Source of the DNA: Roseateles aquatilis
Lineage (GTDB): Bacteria > Pseudomonadota > Gammaproteobacteria > Burkholderiales > Burkholderiaceae_C
Assembly: GCF_002205645.1 (NCBI RefSeq)
Contig: NZ_NIOF01000007.1
Span: 62,001 to 126,000, forward strand
Reading direction: 5' to 3'
Length of the DNA: 64,000 nucleotides
Below the pieces are notes generated by a model that saw only the letters and a list, made by a program, of their open reading frames with translations, had not been told where the DNA came from and made no database searches. Of the stretch, positions 35,114-43,829 are shown in pieces. The translations under genes and the position numbers were made by a program. Every line of letters begins with the position of its first letter. The first letter of the stretch is position 1.

Positions 35114-37018
35114 CTAGTGCCTGTACTTCGCGGCCGCGTCGGCGTCGATGTCGACGTACTCCCACCAGTTCTGCCAGAACTGCGGGCGGCGGTAGCCGAT
35201 CAGCTGCGGCTGGGCGATGTCGGTGATGAAGCGGTGGCCGCGGTACTTGTAGGGCATGTAGGCCGTGGCGTAGCGCTTGGTCTCGTCGAAGATCTTCAGG
35301 CGCTCGGGACCGTCGGGCAGGTGCGAGGCCTCGTCGTAGAGCTTGTCGACGGCGGCGAGCCGGAAGCGCGCGTAGTTCTGCGCGCCGATCTGGCCGCTGT
35401 ACATGCGCGACAGCGAGTCCTGTCCATCGGGCTTGGACGCCGACGTCGCCAGCGACCAGATCTGATACTTGCCAGCGCGCAGCGCCTTGAGGTTCTCCGG
35501 CCACTTCGCCGGCTTGAAGACGATGCGCACGCCGATGGCGGCCAGGTTCTTCTGCACGATCTCGTCGATCTGGCGCTGGAACAGCTCGGGCGTGGTCAGG
35601 CTCTCCAGCACCAGCGGGCGGCCGTCGGGCAGATCGCGCCAGCCGTCGCCGTCCTTGTCGACATAGCCGTACAGATCCAGCAAGGCGCGGGCGCGCGCCG
35701 GATCGAAATCGCCCATCTCGCTGCGGAAGGCCGGGTCGTAGCCGGTCGTGCCCGGCATGTAGAGCGACTGCGCCCGCACGGCCTGTCCGCGGCGCACCAG
35801 GCGCAGTTCGCGGTCCACGTCGATGGCCAGGGCGATCGCGCGGCGCAGCGCGATCCTGTCGGGCGTGTAGCCGCCCACGACCGCGTCCTCCATGTTGAAG
35901 ACCGTGAACAGCACGTCGGACGCCACGGTCCGGTAGGCATGCTTGCCCTGCTTCTCCAGGTTGGGCGCGATCTTGCCGTTGGGCGTGGCCTGCGTCATGA
36001 AGTCCTCCGGCGTGCGCTCGATGAAGTCGTACTCGCCGTTGAGGAAGGACAGCCAGCGCGGCTGGTTCTCTTCGATGATGTTCACCTCGACCCGATCGAT
36101 CATGGGCAGGCGGCGGCCCTTGAAGCGTGCCATGAGGGCCTGCCCCTCCACGTCGTCGTCGGCCGGATGGACTTCCTGGTCGTAGTAGCGCTCGCGATAG
36201 CCGGGATTGCGCTCCAGCACCATCTGCGAGCTGCGCCGCCAGTGCTTGAGCACGAACGGGCCCGTGCCGACCGGGTGCGCCATCGAATCGCCCGGATAGG
36301 CCTCGATGACCTCGCGCGCGACGGCGCCGTACAGGTCGCCCTGCGCGAAGACCTCCATCAGCCGCGGCCGCGTCGCGTGCGACTTGAACTGCAGCGTGTA
36401 GCGGTCGACAGCGCGCAGGCCCTCGATGGGCGTGTCGTAATCGAAGGGTTTGCCGGCCTTGCGGATGCGGTCGCGGTACTCGTTCAGGCCGATCAGCTCC
36501 AGCTCCTCGATCTCGCTCCAGGTGGGCGAAGCGACGGCCGGATCGGCGAAGCGCTTGATCGAGTAGACGTAGTCCTCGGCGACCAGTTCACGCCGCTTGC
36601 CCTTGAACGCGGGATCGTCGGCGAAGTAGATGCCGGGACGCAGCCGCACGGTCCAGACGCGGTAGTCGTCCGAGGACTCCGGCAACGCCGCCGCCGTCAG
36701 CGGCTTGAGCTGCGCGGGCCGCGCGAGCTGGTCGTAGGTGTAGAGCCCCTCGAAGATGTGGGGCGTGATCATGCGCGAGTACAGATCGGTGATCTTGGCG
36801 GGATCGAAGCCGGTCTCCGCGACGCGGAAGGCGTAGCGCAGCACCTTGGGCGGCGTCGCCACGGCATCGGGCGACACGGCCTGCGATGCGGTCGAGGGCG
36901 CGGTCGGCGAAGCAGCCTGCGACGCGGCGGCCGCGACGGCGGCGGTCAGCGCCAGCGCCGCCGCGAGCAACGCGCCGCGCAGGATCGAGGGAACGGGTCG
37001 GGCGCGGTACGTCGTCAT
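35114..37018 (-). CDS. ABC transporter family 5 solute-binding protein (copy 2)
   Basis: The product is 634 residues. A signal peptide ends around residue 33 and is followed by a Ser/Thr/Ala linker. The mature region (VLRYAFRVAETGFDPAKITDLYSRM) and the closing WWEYVDIDAD align with its two neighbours, so the three arose by duplication. Segments that differ most lie in the middle, where family 5 proteins contact their ligand, which suggests divergent specificity. It is 56 bases upstream of copy 1 and 15 bases downstream of copy 3, so all three are likely co-transcribed. Confidence 0.9.
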   Translation of the reverse strand: MTTYRARPVPSILRGALLAAALALTAAVAAAASQAASPTAPSTASQAVSPDAVATPPKVLRYAFRVAETGFDPAKITDLYSRMITPHIFEGLYTYDQLARPAQLKPLTAAALPESSDDYRVWTVRLRPGIYFADDPAFKGKRRELVAEDYVYSIKRFADPAVASPTWSEIEELELIGLNEYRDRIRKAGKPFDYDTPIEGLRAVDRYTLQFKSHATRPRLMEVFAQGDLYGAVAREVIEAYPGDSMAHPVGTGPFVLKHWRRSSQMVLERNPGYRERYYDQEVHPADDDVEGQALMARFKGRRLPMIDRVEVNIIEENQPRWLSFLNGEYDFIERTPEDFMTQATPNGKIAPNLEKQGKHAYRTVASDVLFTVFNMEDAVVGGYTPDRIALRRAIALAIDVDRELRLVRRGQAVRAQSLYMPGTTGYDPAFRSEMGDFDPARARALLDLYGYVDKDGDGWRDLPDGRPLVLESLTTPELFQRQIDEIVQKNLAAIGVRIVFKPAKWPENLKALRAGKYQIWSLATSASKPDGQDSLSRMYSGQIGAQNYARFRLAAVDKLYDEASHLPDGPERLKIFDETKRYATAYMPYKYRGHRFITDIAQPQLIGYRRPQFWQNWWEYVDIDADAAAKYRH

Positions 37019-37033
37019 GGCGGCTCTGCGGGC

Positions 37034-38881
37034 TTACTTCTTCGGATGGGCCTTCTTCAGCGCCTCGTCGTCGATGTCGACGTACGAGTAGAAATCGCGC
37101 TGGTAGAGGTTCTTGTCGTAGCCGATCACCCAGGGCTGCGTCATGTCGGTGAAGATGCGGTGCACATGGACCTTGTAGGGCATGTACGCGATCATCAGCC
37201 GGTTGGCCTTGTCCATCACCGCCAGGCGCTCGGGTCCGTCCGGCATGCCGTGCTGCTGGCGATACAGGGCGTTGAACTCGGGCAGGTCGAAGCGCGCCTT
37301 GTTGGACTGGCCCTTGCTGCCGACGTAGCCCAGGCCCAGGAAGTTCTCGCCGTCCGGCACGTCGGCGCTCCAGCCCATGCCCCACATCATGAGCTTGCCG
37401 GCGTTGGCGGCCTTGAGGTTCTCCGGCCACTTCGCGATCTTGAAGCGGATGCGGATGCCCAGCGCGTCCATGTTCTTCTGCCACAGCTCGGCGAGCTGGC
37501 GGTTCTGGCCGTCGGGCTGGGTGGAGTACTCCAGCACCAGCGGGCTGCCGTCGGGCTGGTCGCGCCAGCCGTCGCCGTTCTTGTCGACGTAGCCGTACAG
37601 ATCGAGCAGGGCCTTGGCGCGGGCGCGGTCGAACTGGCTCATCTCCGACTTCAGCTGCTTGTCGTAGCCGGTCACGCCCGGCGAGATGATGCCCTGCGCG
37701 GGAATGGCCTGGCCGCGGCGCGGCAGGCGGATTTCCTGGTCCAGGTCCACGCCCATGGCGATGGCGCGGCGCAGCGCGATCTTCTCGGGCGTGTAGCCGC
37801 CCACCACCGGGTCTTCCATGTTGAAGTAGGAGATCGCCACGTCCGCGCGCTCGTAGCGCACGGCCTTGACGCCTTCCTTGGCCAGGTTGGGCGCGAGCTT
37901 GTTCTGCGGCATGCCGATCGGCGCGAACTCCGCCGGCAGGTCGTCGAGCAGGTCGAACTCCTTGCGCAGGAACGACAGCCAGCGCGGCTGGCTTTCCTCG
38001 ATCACCGCGATCTCGACACGGTCCAGCATCGGCAGCTTGCGGCCCTGCAGGCGGCGCACCGCCTCGACCAGCTCGGGCTTGGCGCCCTGCGGTGCCTGCT
38101 CGTGATAACGCTCGTCGCGGAAACCGGGATTCTTCTCCAGCACGATGCGCGACGAACGCCGCCATTCACCCAGGCGCCACGCGCCGGTGCCCACCGGGTG
38201 TTCCATGATCTTGTCGCCGTAGAACTCCACGACCTCGCGGGCCATGATGCCCACCATCGGATCGGCGAAGTGGTACAGCAGGCGCGGATCGCTGTTGGCC
38301 ACGCGGATCTCGACCGTGTAGCGGTCCAGCGCGCGCAGGCCGTCGACGGGACGGTCGTAGTCGAACGGCATCTTGTTCTTCAGCGCCTCGGCGCGCACCT
38401 CGGACAGGCCCAGGATCTTGGCGCCCTCGAAGCGATAGAGGTGGCCGCTCTTCACGCGCGGGTCGTAGTGGCGCTTGATCGTGTAGATCAGATCGGCCGC
38501 GACCAGCTCGCGCTGCTTGCCCTTGAAGGCCGGATCGTCGTTGAAGTAGACGCCCTGCTTGAGCTTGAAGACGAAGCGCCGCGCGTCGTCGCTGACCTCG
38601 GGCATGCCGTCGGTGACGGCAGGCTCCAGCCGGTAGGGCCGGCCCAGATAGCTGTAGCGCAGCGGCGCGTCGAAGATGCCGGCAGTGATGTTGCGCGAGT
38701 AGAGGTCGGTGACCTGCGCAGGATCGAAGCCGGTCTCGGCCACGCGGATCGCGTAACGCAGCACCTTCGGCGCGGAAGCGGCGGGCGCGTCCTGCGCCCG
38801 CGCGACACCCGTGCCCATCGTCATGGATGCCGAAAGAAAGATCGCCAGGGGCCATGCCCCGGCCGTGCCGCGTCGGATCAA
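37034..38881 (-). CDS. ABC transporter family 5 solute-binding protein (copy 3)
   Basis: The product is about 615 residues. The mature sequence starts VLRYAIRVAETGFDPAQVTDLYSRN, as in copies 1 and 2, and closes with FYSYVDIDDEALKKAHPKK. The start is the least certain of the three. I take a TTG at 38881 with GAGG 8 bases upstream, which gives a normal signal peptide (IRRGTAGAWPLAIFLSASM, cleavage near VARA). A TAGACT -10 box with a TGGTCA -35 at 17 bases lies 30 bases upstream of this TTG and supports it. It is the first gene of the three-receptor unit. Confidence 0.85.
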   Translation of the reverse strand: MIRRGTAGAWPLAIFLSASMTMGTGVARAQDAPAASAPKVLRYAIRVAETGFDPAQVTDLYSRNITAGIFDAPLRYSYLGRPYRLEPAVTDGMPEVSDDARRFVFKLKQGVYFNDDPAFKGKQRELVAADLIYTIKRHYDPRVKSGHLYRFEGAKILGLSEVRAEALKNKMPFDYDRPVDGLRALDRYTVEIRVANSDPRLLYHFADPMVGIMAREVVEFYGDKIMEHPVGTGAWRLGEWRRSSRIVLEKNPGFRDERYHEQAPQGAKPELVEAVRRLQGRKLPMLDRVEIAVIEESQPRWLSFLRKEFDLLDDLPAEFAPIGMPQNKLAPNLAKEGVKAVRYERADVAISYFNMEDPVVGGYTPEKIALRRAIAMGVDLDQEIRLPRRGQAIPAQGIISPGVTGYDKQLKSEMSQFDRARAKALLDLYGYVDKNGDGWRDQPDGSPLVLEYSTQPDGQNRQLAELWQKNMDALGIRIRFKIAKWPENLKAANAGKLMMWGMGWSADVPDGENFLGLGYVGSKGQSNKARFDLPEFNALYRQQHGMPDGPERLAVMDKANRLMIAYMPYKVHVHRIFTDMTQPWVIGYDKNLYQRDFYSYVDIDDEALKKAHPKK

Positions 38882-39208
38882 GATGCCGTCCTCGAAAGGG
38901 AAAGCGCGCCAGTCTAGGGGTCGCGCCGGCCTCTGACCATGCCGGCAACCCTCGGGCGAGGAACGCGCGTGCGCGATGGGGCGCATTGCGTATCGAAGGC
39001 CCTGTTTCGTCATGTGCGCATCATCAGTTTTCTTCGATGGATTCAGGGCAAATGCCGGTGCGGGCACCGGGGCGGCTCGCTTAGACTCGCCCGTGATTTG
39101 CTGAACCCCAGGCCCCGGCCGTCACAAGCGTCCGGGGTCTTGCTTTTATCTGTCGCCGCTCGCCCGCATCGCCGGTCGACGGCGGCGCTTGAATGGAGTC
39201 CCGCGGCA
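38882..39208. other. 327-base divergent promoter region of the importer
   Basis: Both divergent units have the same TAGACT -10 hexamer. On the minus strand it is at 38916-38911 with TGGTCA at 38939-38934, 17 bases apart, for the binding-protein genes. On the plus strand it is at 39082-39087 for the permease unit. Between the plus-strand box and the permease start lies a terminator-like hairpin, annotated separately. No gene is apparent in the rest. Confidence 0.6.
39110..39147 (+). terminator. Terminator-like hairpin in the permease leader (attenuator or small RNA end)
   Basis: AGGCCCCGG (39110-39118) pairs with CCGGGGTCT (39132-39140) with one G-U pair, around a 13-base loop, followed by TGCTTTTATC. 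The T-rich tail makes it look like a working intrinsic terminator. It begins 23 bases after the plus-strand TAGACT box and ends about 60 bases before the first permease gene, with no gene upstream that needs it. Confidence 0.65.
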
Positions 39209-40147
39209 ATGGCGGCATACCTCGTCAGGCGCCTGTGGCAAATGATCCCCACCTTGTTGGGCGTCGTGCTGCTGGTGTTCTTCCTCTTCAAATGGTTTGG
39301 CGGCGATCCCGCCGAAGTGCTTGGCGGTCTCAACGCCAGCGCCGACCAGATCGAAGCCATCCGCGAGCAACTGGGGCTGAACAAGCCGATCTGGGAGCAG
39401 CTCTGGATCTTCCTGCAGCAGATCGTGACCTTCGACTGGGGCAAGAGCTGGGCGACCAACGAATCGGTCGCCAACCTCTTCGCCACCCGCATGCCGGCCA
39501 CGCTGACGGTGATGCTGCCGATCCTGGTGCTGGAAGTGATCCTGGCGATCCCGTTCGCGCTGGCCGTGGCCTACATGCGCGGCAGCCTGACCGACCGCGC
39601 GGTGATGATCGTGACGACGGTGGCGGTGTCGGTGTCGCTGCTGGTCTACGTGATCGTGTTCCAGTACATCTTCGCGTTCCGCCTGGGCTGGTTCCCGGTG
39701 CAGGGCTGGAGCGACAGCGTGTGGACCAACCTGACGACCTACGCGCCGCTGCCGGTGTTCGTGGCCGTCGCGGTGGCGCTGTCGCCGTACACGCGGCTGT
39801 ACCGCACCTTCTTCCTCGACGAGATCGGCCATGAGTACGTGCGCACCGCGCGGGCCAAGGGCATGACCGAGAAGACCATCCTGCTCAAGCACGTGCTGCG
39901 CAACGCGATGATCCCGATCATGACCAACATCTCGGTGGCGCTGCCCAGCGTCTTCGTGGGCTCGTTCCTGCTGGAGGTGTTCTTCTCGATCCCGGGCCTG
40001 GGCCGCGAGATCCTGCTGGCGGTCAACCGCAACGACTATCCGGTGATCCAGGCGTTCGCGATCTACATCGCGGCGTTGACGATGGTGGTGAACCTCGTCA
40101 CCGATCTTCTCTACAAGCTGGTCGATCCGCGGGTGGTCCTCAAATGA
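39209..40147 (+). CDS. ABC transporter permease, DppB/OppB type
   Basis: The product is 312 residues with six membrane helices. It opens MAAYLVRRLWQMIPTLLGVVLL, the usual DppB-like first helix. The cytoplasmic EAA loop reads EYVRTARAKGMTEKTILLKHVLRNA, which docks with the ATPase. GGAG lies 10 bases before the ATG. It overlaps the second permease by four bases. With the next two genes and the three divergent binding proteins it makes a complete family 5 importer in the inner membrane. Confidence 0.93.
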   Translation: MAAYLVRRLWQMIPTLLGVVLLVFFLFKWFGGDPAEVLGGLNASADQIEAIREQLGLNKPIWEQLWIFLQQIVTFDWGKSWATNESVANLFATRMPATLTVMLPILVLEVILAIPFALAVAYMRGSLTDRAVMIVTTVAVSVSLLVYVIVFQYIFAFRLGWFPVQGWSDSVWTNLTTYAPLPVFVAVAVALSPYTRLYRTFFLDEIGHEYVRTARAKGMTEKTILLKHVLRNAMIPIMTNISVALPSVFVGSFLLEVFFSIPGLGREILLAVNRNDYPVIQAFAIYIAALTMVVNLVTDLLYKLVDPRVVLK

Positions 40148-41196
40148 GCGCAGTGCTTTCTTCCCGTCCGGCCGCCGCGGCCCCGCGCCGCTCGCAGAGC
40201 GTGTGGGCGGCCTCGTGGCGCCGGCTTCGCGCCGACAAGGTCGGCATGGGCGCGATGGTCGTCGTCGTGCTGTCGCTGCTGCTGGTGATCGCCGCCGGCC
40301 TGGGCCTGGTGGCCGGCAACTGGCAGAAGGAAACCGGCGTGCCCAACGCGCCGCCGACCTTCATGGGCCCGGCGCCGGCGGAGAGCGTCGGCACGATCCA
40401 GCAGCCCAAGGGACCGAACGTCGACCTGAGCGACATCGACCCGCTGGCGCCCAAGTACGCCGAGTGGACCGAACGCGCCAAGCAGTACAAGACCGACGAG
40501 TCGCCGCGCGCCGAGACGCTGCCCTTCGGCGGCGACCGGCTGGGCCGCGACGTGCTGGCCAAGGCGATCAAGGGCGCCGAGATCTCCATCATGGTGGGCC
40601 TGCTGGCCGCGGTGGTGGCCACGCTGATCGGCACTGTGCTGGGCGCGCTGTCGGGCTTCTACGGCGGCAAGGTCGGCGACTTCCTGGAGTGGGTCTACAA
40701 CGTCTTCACGGCGATGCCCAACATCCTGCTGATCTTCGCCTTCGCGGTGGTCTTCGGCCGCGGCGTGCTGCCGGTGGTGATGATCCTGGGCCTGGCGGGC
40801 TGGACCGGCATCTACCGCCTGGTGCGCGCCGAGTTCATGAAGCATTCGGTGCGCGAGTACGTGCGCAGCGCCGAGGCCATCGGCGCGAGCAAGAGCTCGC
40901 GCATGTTCAAGCACATCCTGCCGAACGTGTCGCACGTGGCGCTGGTGCAGCTCTCGCTGCACGTGGTGAGCTTCATCAAGAGCGAGGTCATCCTGTCCTA
41001 CCTGGGCCTGGGCGTGAGCGTGGACCAGGTGTCCTGGGGCACGATGCTGGCCGAGGCGCAGAGCGAGCTGATCCTGGGCTACTGGTGGCAGCTGGCGGCG
41101 GTGACCGGTTTCATGGCGGTGTTCGTGACCGCCTTCGCCCTCTTCACGGATGCGCTGCGCGACGCGCTCGATCCGAAACTTCGCGGTCTGGAGTAA
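40144..41196 (+). CDS. ABC transporter permease, DppC/OppC type
   Basis: The product is 350 residues. A long N-terminal cytoplasmic part and one helix precede an extended periplasmic segment of about 90 residues, longer than in DppC, before the remaining five helices. The family mark GGDRLGRDVLAKAI and the EAA loop (EYVRSAEAIGASKSSRMFKHILPN) are present. Overlap with the upstream permease and a GGAG shared with its own stop codon region for the next gene show tight coupling in this operon. Confidence 0.93.
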   Translation: MSAVLSSRPAAAAPRRSQSVWAASWRRLRADKVGMGAMVVVVLSLLLVIAAGLGLVAGNWQKETGVPNAPPTFMGPAPAESVGTIQQPKGPNVDLSDIDPLAPKYAEWTERAKQYKTDESPRAETLPFGGDRLGRDVLAKAIKGAEISIMVGLLAAVVATLIGTVLGALSGFYGGKVGDFLEWVYNVFTAMPNILLIFAFAVVFGRGVLPVVMILGLAGWTGIYRLVRAEFMKHSVREYVRSAEAIGASKSSRMFKHILPNVSHVALVQLSLHVVSFIKSEVILSYLGLGVSVDQVSWGTMLAEAQSELILGYWWQLAAVTGFMAVFVTAFALFTDALRDALDPKLRGLE

Positions 41197-41200
41197 TCCC

Positions 41201-42892
41201 ATGCTGTTGAGCATTCAAGACCTGAAGGTCGCCTTCCGCATGGGCAAGACAGGCGGCGTGATGCAGCGCCAGCTGGCCGTCAAGGGCGTGAGCTTCGACA
41301 TCCCCGAGAACAGCACCGTGGCGCTGGTGGGCGAGTCGGGCTCGGGCAAGAGCGTGACGGCGATGTCCATCCTCAACCTGCTGCCGGACAACGCCGAGCG
41401 CACCGGCAAGATCCTGTTCCAGGGCCGCGACCTGCTGAAGACCTCGCTGCGCGAGCTGCAGGGCATCCGCGGGCGCGAGATCGCCTGCGTGTTCCAGGAT
41501 CCGATGAGCTCGCTCAACCCGGTCTTCCCGGTGGCCGAGCAGATCATGGAGCCGCTGATCAAGCACCTGGGCATGACACGTCGCCAGGCGCTGGCGCGCG
41601 CCGAGGAGCTGCTCAACGAGGTCGGCATCCCCGACCCGAAGCGGCGCCTGAAGAGCTACCCGCACGAGATGTCCGGCGGCCAGCAGCAGCGCGTGATGAT
41701 CGCGGTGGCGTTGGCCTGCAACCCCAAGCTGCTGATCGCGGACGAGCCGACCACGGCGCTGGACGTGACCATCCAGCGCCAGGTGATGGAGCTGCTGTCG
41801 CGCCTGAAGGACACGCACAAGATGAGCATGCTGTTCATCTCGCACGACCTCGGCGTGGTGGGCGAGATCGCCGACCAGGTCGTGGTGATGCGCCATGGCG
41901 AGATCCGCGAGAAGGCGCCGGTGGCCGACATCTTCCACAACCCGCAGGACGCGTACACGAAGGCGCTGCTGGCGTGCCGGCCGTCGCTGGACCTGAACCC
42001 GGCGCGGCTGATGGTGATCGACGATCACATCGCCGGTCGCGGCGCGCAAGGCGCGGGCAAGGCCAAGGACCCGGCCGCGCCGGTGATCCTGGAAGCCAAG
42101 GGGCTGCGCAAGAGCTTCTTCTTCAAGTCCGGCCTGTTCAGCAAGACCGAGTTCAAGGCCGTCAAGGGCGTCGACTTCCAGCTGCGCAAGGGCCACACGC
42201 TGGGCGTGGTGGGCGAGTCCGGCTCCGGCAAGACGACGATGGGCCTGACGCTGCTGCGGCTGCACGAGCCGACCGGCGGCGAGGTGCTCTTCGAGGGCCA
42301 GGACCTGCTGAAGATGTCCGGCCCGGACTGGCAGAAGATGCGTCGTCGCATCCAGGTGGTGTTCCAGAACCCGTATGCGTCGCTGAATCCGCGCTTCACG
42401 ATCTCGCAGACGCTGCTGGAGCCGATGGAGATCCACGGCATCGGCGCCGATCACGCGGAGCGTCTCGCGACGGCAAGCGCGCTGCTGACGAAGGTCGGCC
42501 TGGACGAGTCGGCGCTGAACAAGTACCCGCACGAGTTCTCCGGCGGCCAGCGCCAACGCATCGCGATCGCGCGCTGCCTGACGCTCAAGCCCGAGATCCT
42601 GGTGCTGGACGAGGCGGTGTCGGCGCTGGACGTGTCGGTCCAGGCCCAGGTGCTCAACCTGCTCAAGGACCTGCAGGACGAGTTCGGGCTCAGCTACATC
42701 TTCATCAGCCATGACCTGGCGGTGGTGAAGTTCATCTCCGATGAAGTGCTGGTGATGCAGCACGGCGACGTCGTCGAACAGAACGACGCGCGCGCCCTGC
42801 TGGCCGCCCCGAAGGAGGAGTACACCAAGCGCTTGCTGGGCGCGGTGCCTCGTGGCTATCAAGGGCAGGAGCCCGTGACGGCCGCTGCCTGA
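41201..42892 (+). CDS. ABC transporter ATPase, two fused nucleotide-binding domains
   Basis: The product is 563 residues. Two complete ABC domains occur in tandem, each with Walker A (GESGSGKSVT; GESGSGKTTM), signature (MSGGQQQR; FSGGQRQR) and Walker B (LLIADEPTTALD; LVLDEAVSALD). The fusion corresponds to DppD plus DppF, as in YejF/GsiA-like proteins. The second Walker B has EA where EP is usual. GGAG at 41190-41193 overlaps the preceding stop and is 7 bases from the ATG. It powers import through the two permeases. Confidence 0.93.
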   Translation: MLLSIQDLKVAFRMGKTGGVMQRQLAVKGVSFDIPENSTVALVGESGSGKSVTAMSILNLLPDNAERTGKILFQGRDLLKTSLRELQGIRGREIACVFQDPMSSLNPVFPVAEQIMEPLIKHLGMTRRQALARAEELLNEVGIPDPKRRLKSYPHEMSGGQQQRVMIAVALACNPKLLIADEPTTALDVTIQRQVMELLSRLKDTHKMSMLFISHDLGVVGEIADQVVVMRHGEIREKAPVADIFHNPQDAYTKALLACRPSLDLNPARLMVIDDHIAGRGAQGAGKAKDPAAPVILEAKGLRKSFFFKSGLFSKTEFKAVKGVDFQLRKGHTLGVVGESGSGKTTMGLTLLRLHEPTGGEVLFEGQDLLKMSGPDWQKMRRRIQVVFQNPYASLNPRFTISQTLLEPMEIHGIGADHAERLATASALLTKVGLDESALNKYPHEFSGGQRQRIAIARCLTLKPEILVLDEAVSALDVSVQAQVLNLLKDLQDEFGLSYIFISHDLAVVKFISDEVLVMQHGDVVEQNDARALLAAPKEEYTKRLLGAVPRGYQGQEPVTAAA

Positions 42893-43208
42893 GCCGGACG
42901 ACCGGGGGGCCATTCGCGCAGGTCAAGGAAGTGAATTCCCCGCCCGGCCAGGGCGGCGAAGCGAGGGCTTGAGCCCGGACACAAACAGTCGTGAGGACTG
43001 TTTGTGCCTAGCGAAGGCCGGGGCCTCCGGGCCCTGGCACGGAGCAAATGGGCCCCCGGTCGGTCGGTTCCCGCTCGATGCAAGCACACGAAAAAGGCAA
43101 CTTTCCACGACCACGAAGCCTCTCCCCCGATGCCGAGGGGAACCTCCTGCACCCCTGCAAACGCAGGGCTAGAATGGCCTGCAAGTTTTGTGCCGTCAGG
43201 ATCAAGTC
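42893..43208. other. 316-base intergenic region with a run of hairpins
   Basis: No gene is apparent. Four potential hairpins follow each other: CCGCCC/GGGCGG (42940-42956), GGGCT/AGCCC (42965-42976), CACAAACAGTC/GACTGTTTGTG with a 5-base loop (42980-43006), and an imperfect GC-rich one near 43015-43035. The third is strikingly AT-rich for this genome. The 3' part carries the lptA promoter. The run may be a repeat element, an RNA or the 3' end of the importer transcript. Confidence 0.55.
43147..43175 (+). promoter_or_regulatory. Putative lptA promoter
   Basis: TAGAAT (43170-43175) matches a -10 box in five of six positions and a weak CTGCAC lies 17 bases upstream (43147-43152). The lptA start follows 33 bases after the -10 box. 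A short palindrome CCCTGC-AAAC-GCAGGG spans the gap between the two boxes. Confidence 0.45.
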
Positions 43209-43829
43209 ATGTCGCTTCGCCGCCCCTTGTTGTTGTGCAGCGCATTCGCGCTGGCCCTGGCCACGCCCTGGGCACAAGCCGCCAAGGATGACCGCGCCAA
43301 GCCGCTGAACCTGGTCTTCGATCGCGAGGGCGCGATCGACAAGGTCAAGCAGCGCTCCGAGTTCAACGGCAACGTGATCATGACCAAGGGCTCGATGGTG
43401 CTGCGCGCCGAGCGCATGGACGTGCAAGAGACCAGCGACGGCTACTACCAGGCCTACGCCAACGGCACCTCCGGCAAGCAGGTCCAGTTCCGCCAGGACC
43501 GCGACACCCCCGGCGAACGCATCGAGGGCCGCGCCGACCAGATCGAATACGACACCCGCACCGAGACCATCCGCCTGGTCGGCAACGCCGAGGCCAGGGT
43601 CATGCAGGGCGATCAACTGAAGCAGGCGCTGTCCGGCGCCACGCTGAACTACGACAACCGCACCGAGCGCCTGGTCGTCGAGACCGGCGCCGCCTCGCCG
43701 CATCCCAGCGGCCGCGGCCGCGTCGTGCTGATGCCCCGCAATCCGCCGGTGGAGCCGCCCCCGGCCAGCAGCGCGCCGCTGGGCCTGAGGCCCAGCGTCA
43801 ACCTGACGCCCCGCCAGCCCCAACAATGA
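43209..43829 (+). CDS. lptA: LPS transport periplasmic protein LptA
   Basis: The product is 206 residues. A signal peptide ends near AQA. The mature OstA-type domain ([36 protein letters not shown]) forms the beta-jellyroll that bridges LptC and LptD in the periplasm to carry lipopolysaccharide. A Pro-rich tail of about 35 residues follows. The ATG at 43209 is preferred over the upstream 43188 frame start because the signal peptide begins there. It overlaps lptB by four bases. lptC and kdsC, usual upstream partners, are absent. Confidence 0.92.
   Translation: MSLRRPLLLCSAFALALATPWAQAAKDDRAKPLNLVFDREGAIDKVKQRSEFNGNVIMTKGSMVLRAERMDVQETSDGYYQAYANGTSGKQVQFRQDRDTPGERIEGRADQIEYDTRTETIRLVGNAEARVMQGDQLKQALSGATLNYDNRTERLVVETGAASPHPSGRGRVVLMPRNPPVEPPPASSAPLGLRPSVNLTPRQPQQ

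Noticed and set aside
35048-38917. A 1289-codon open frame on the + strand
   Set aside because: It is antisense to three clear binding-protein genes, has Arg/Ala/Gln-rich composition with no motif, and arises from strong GC bias at third positions.
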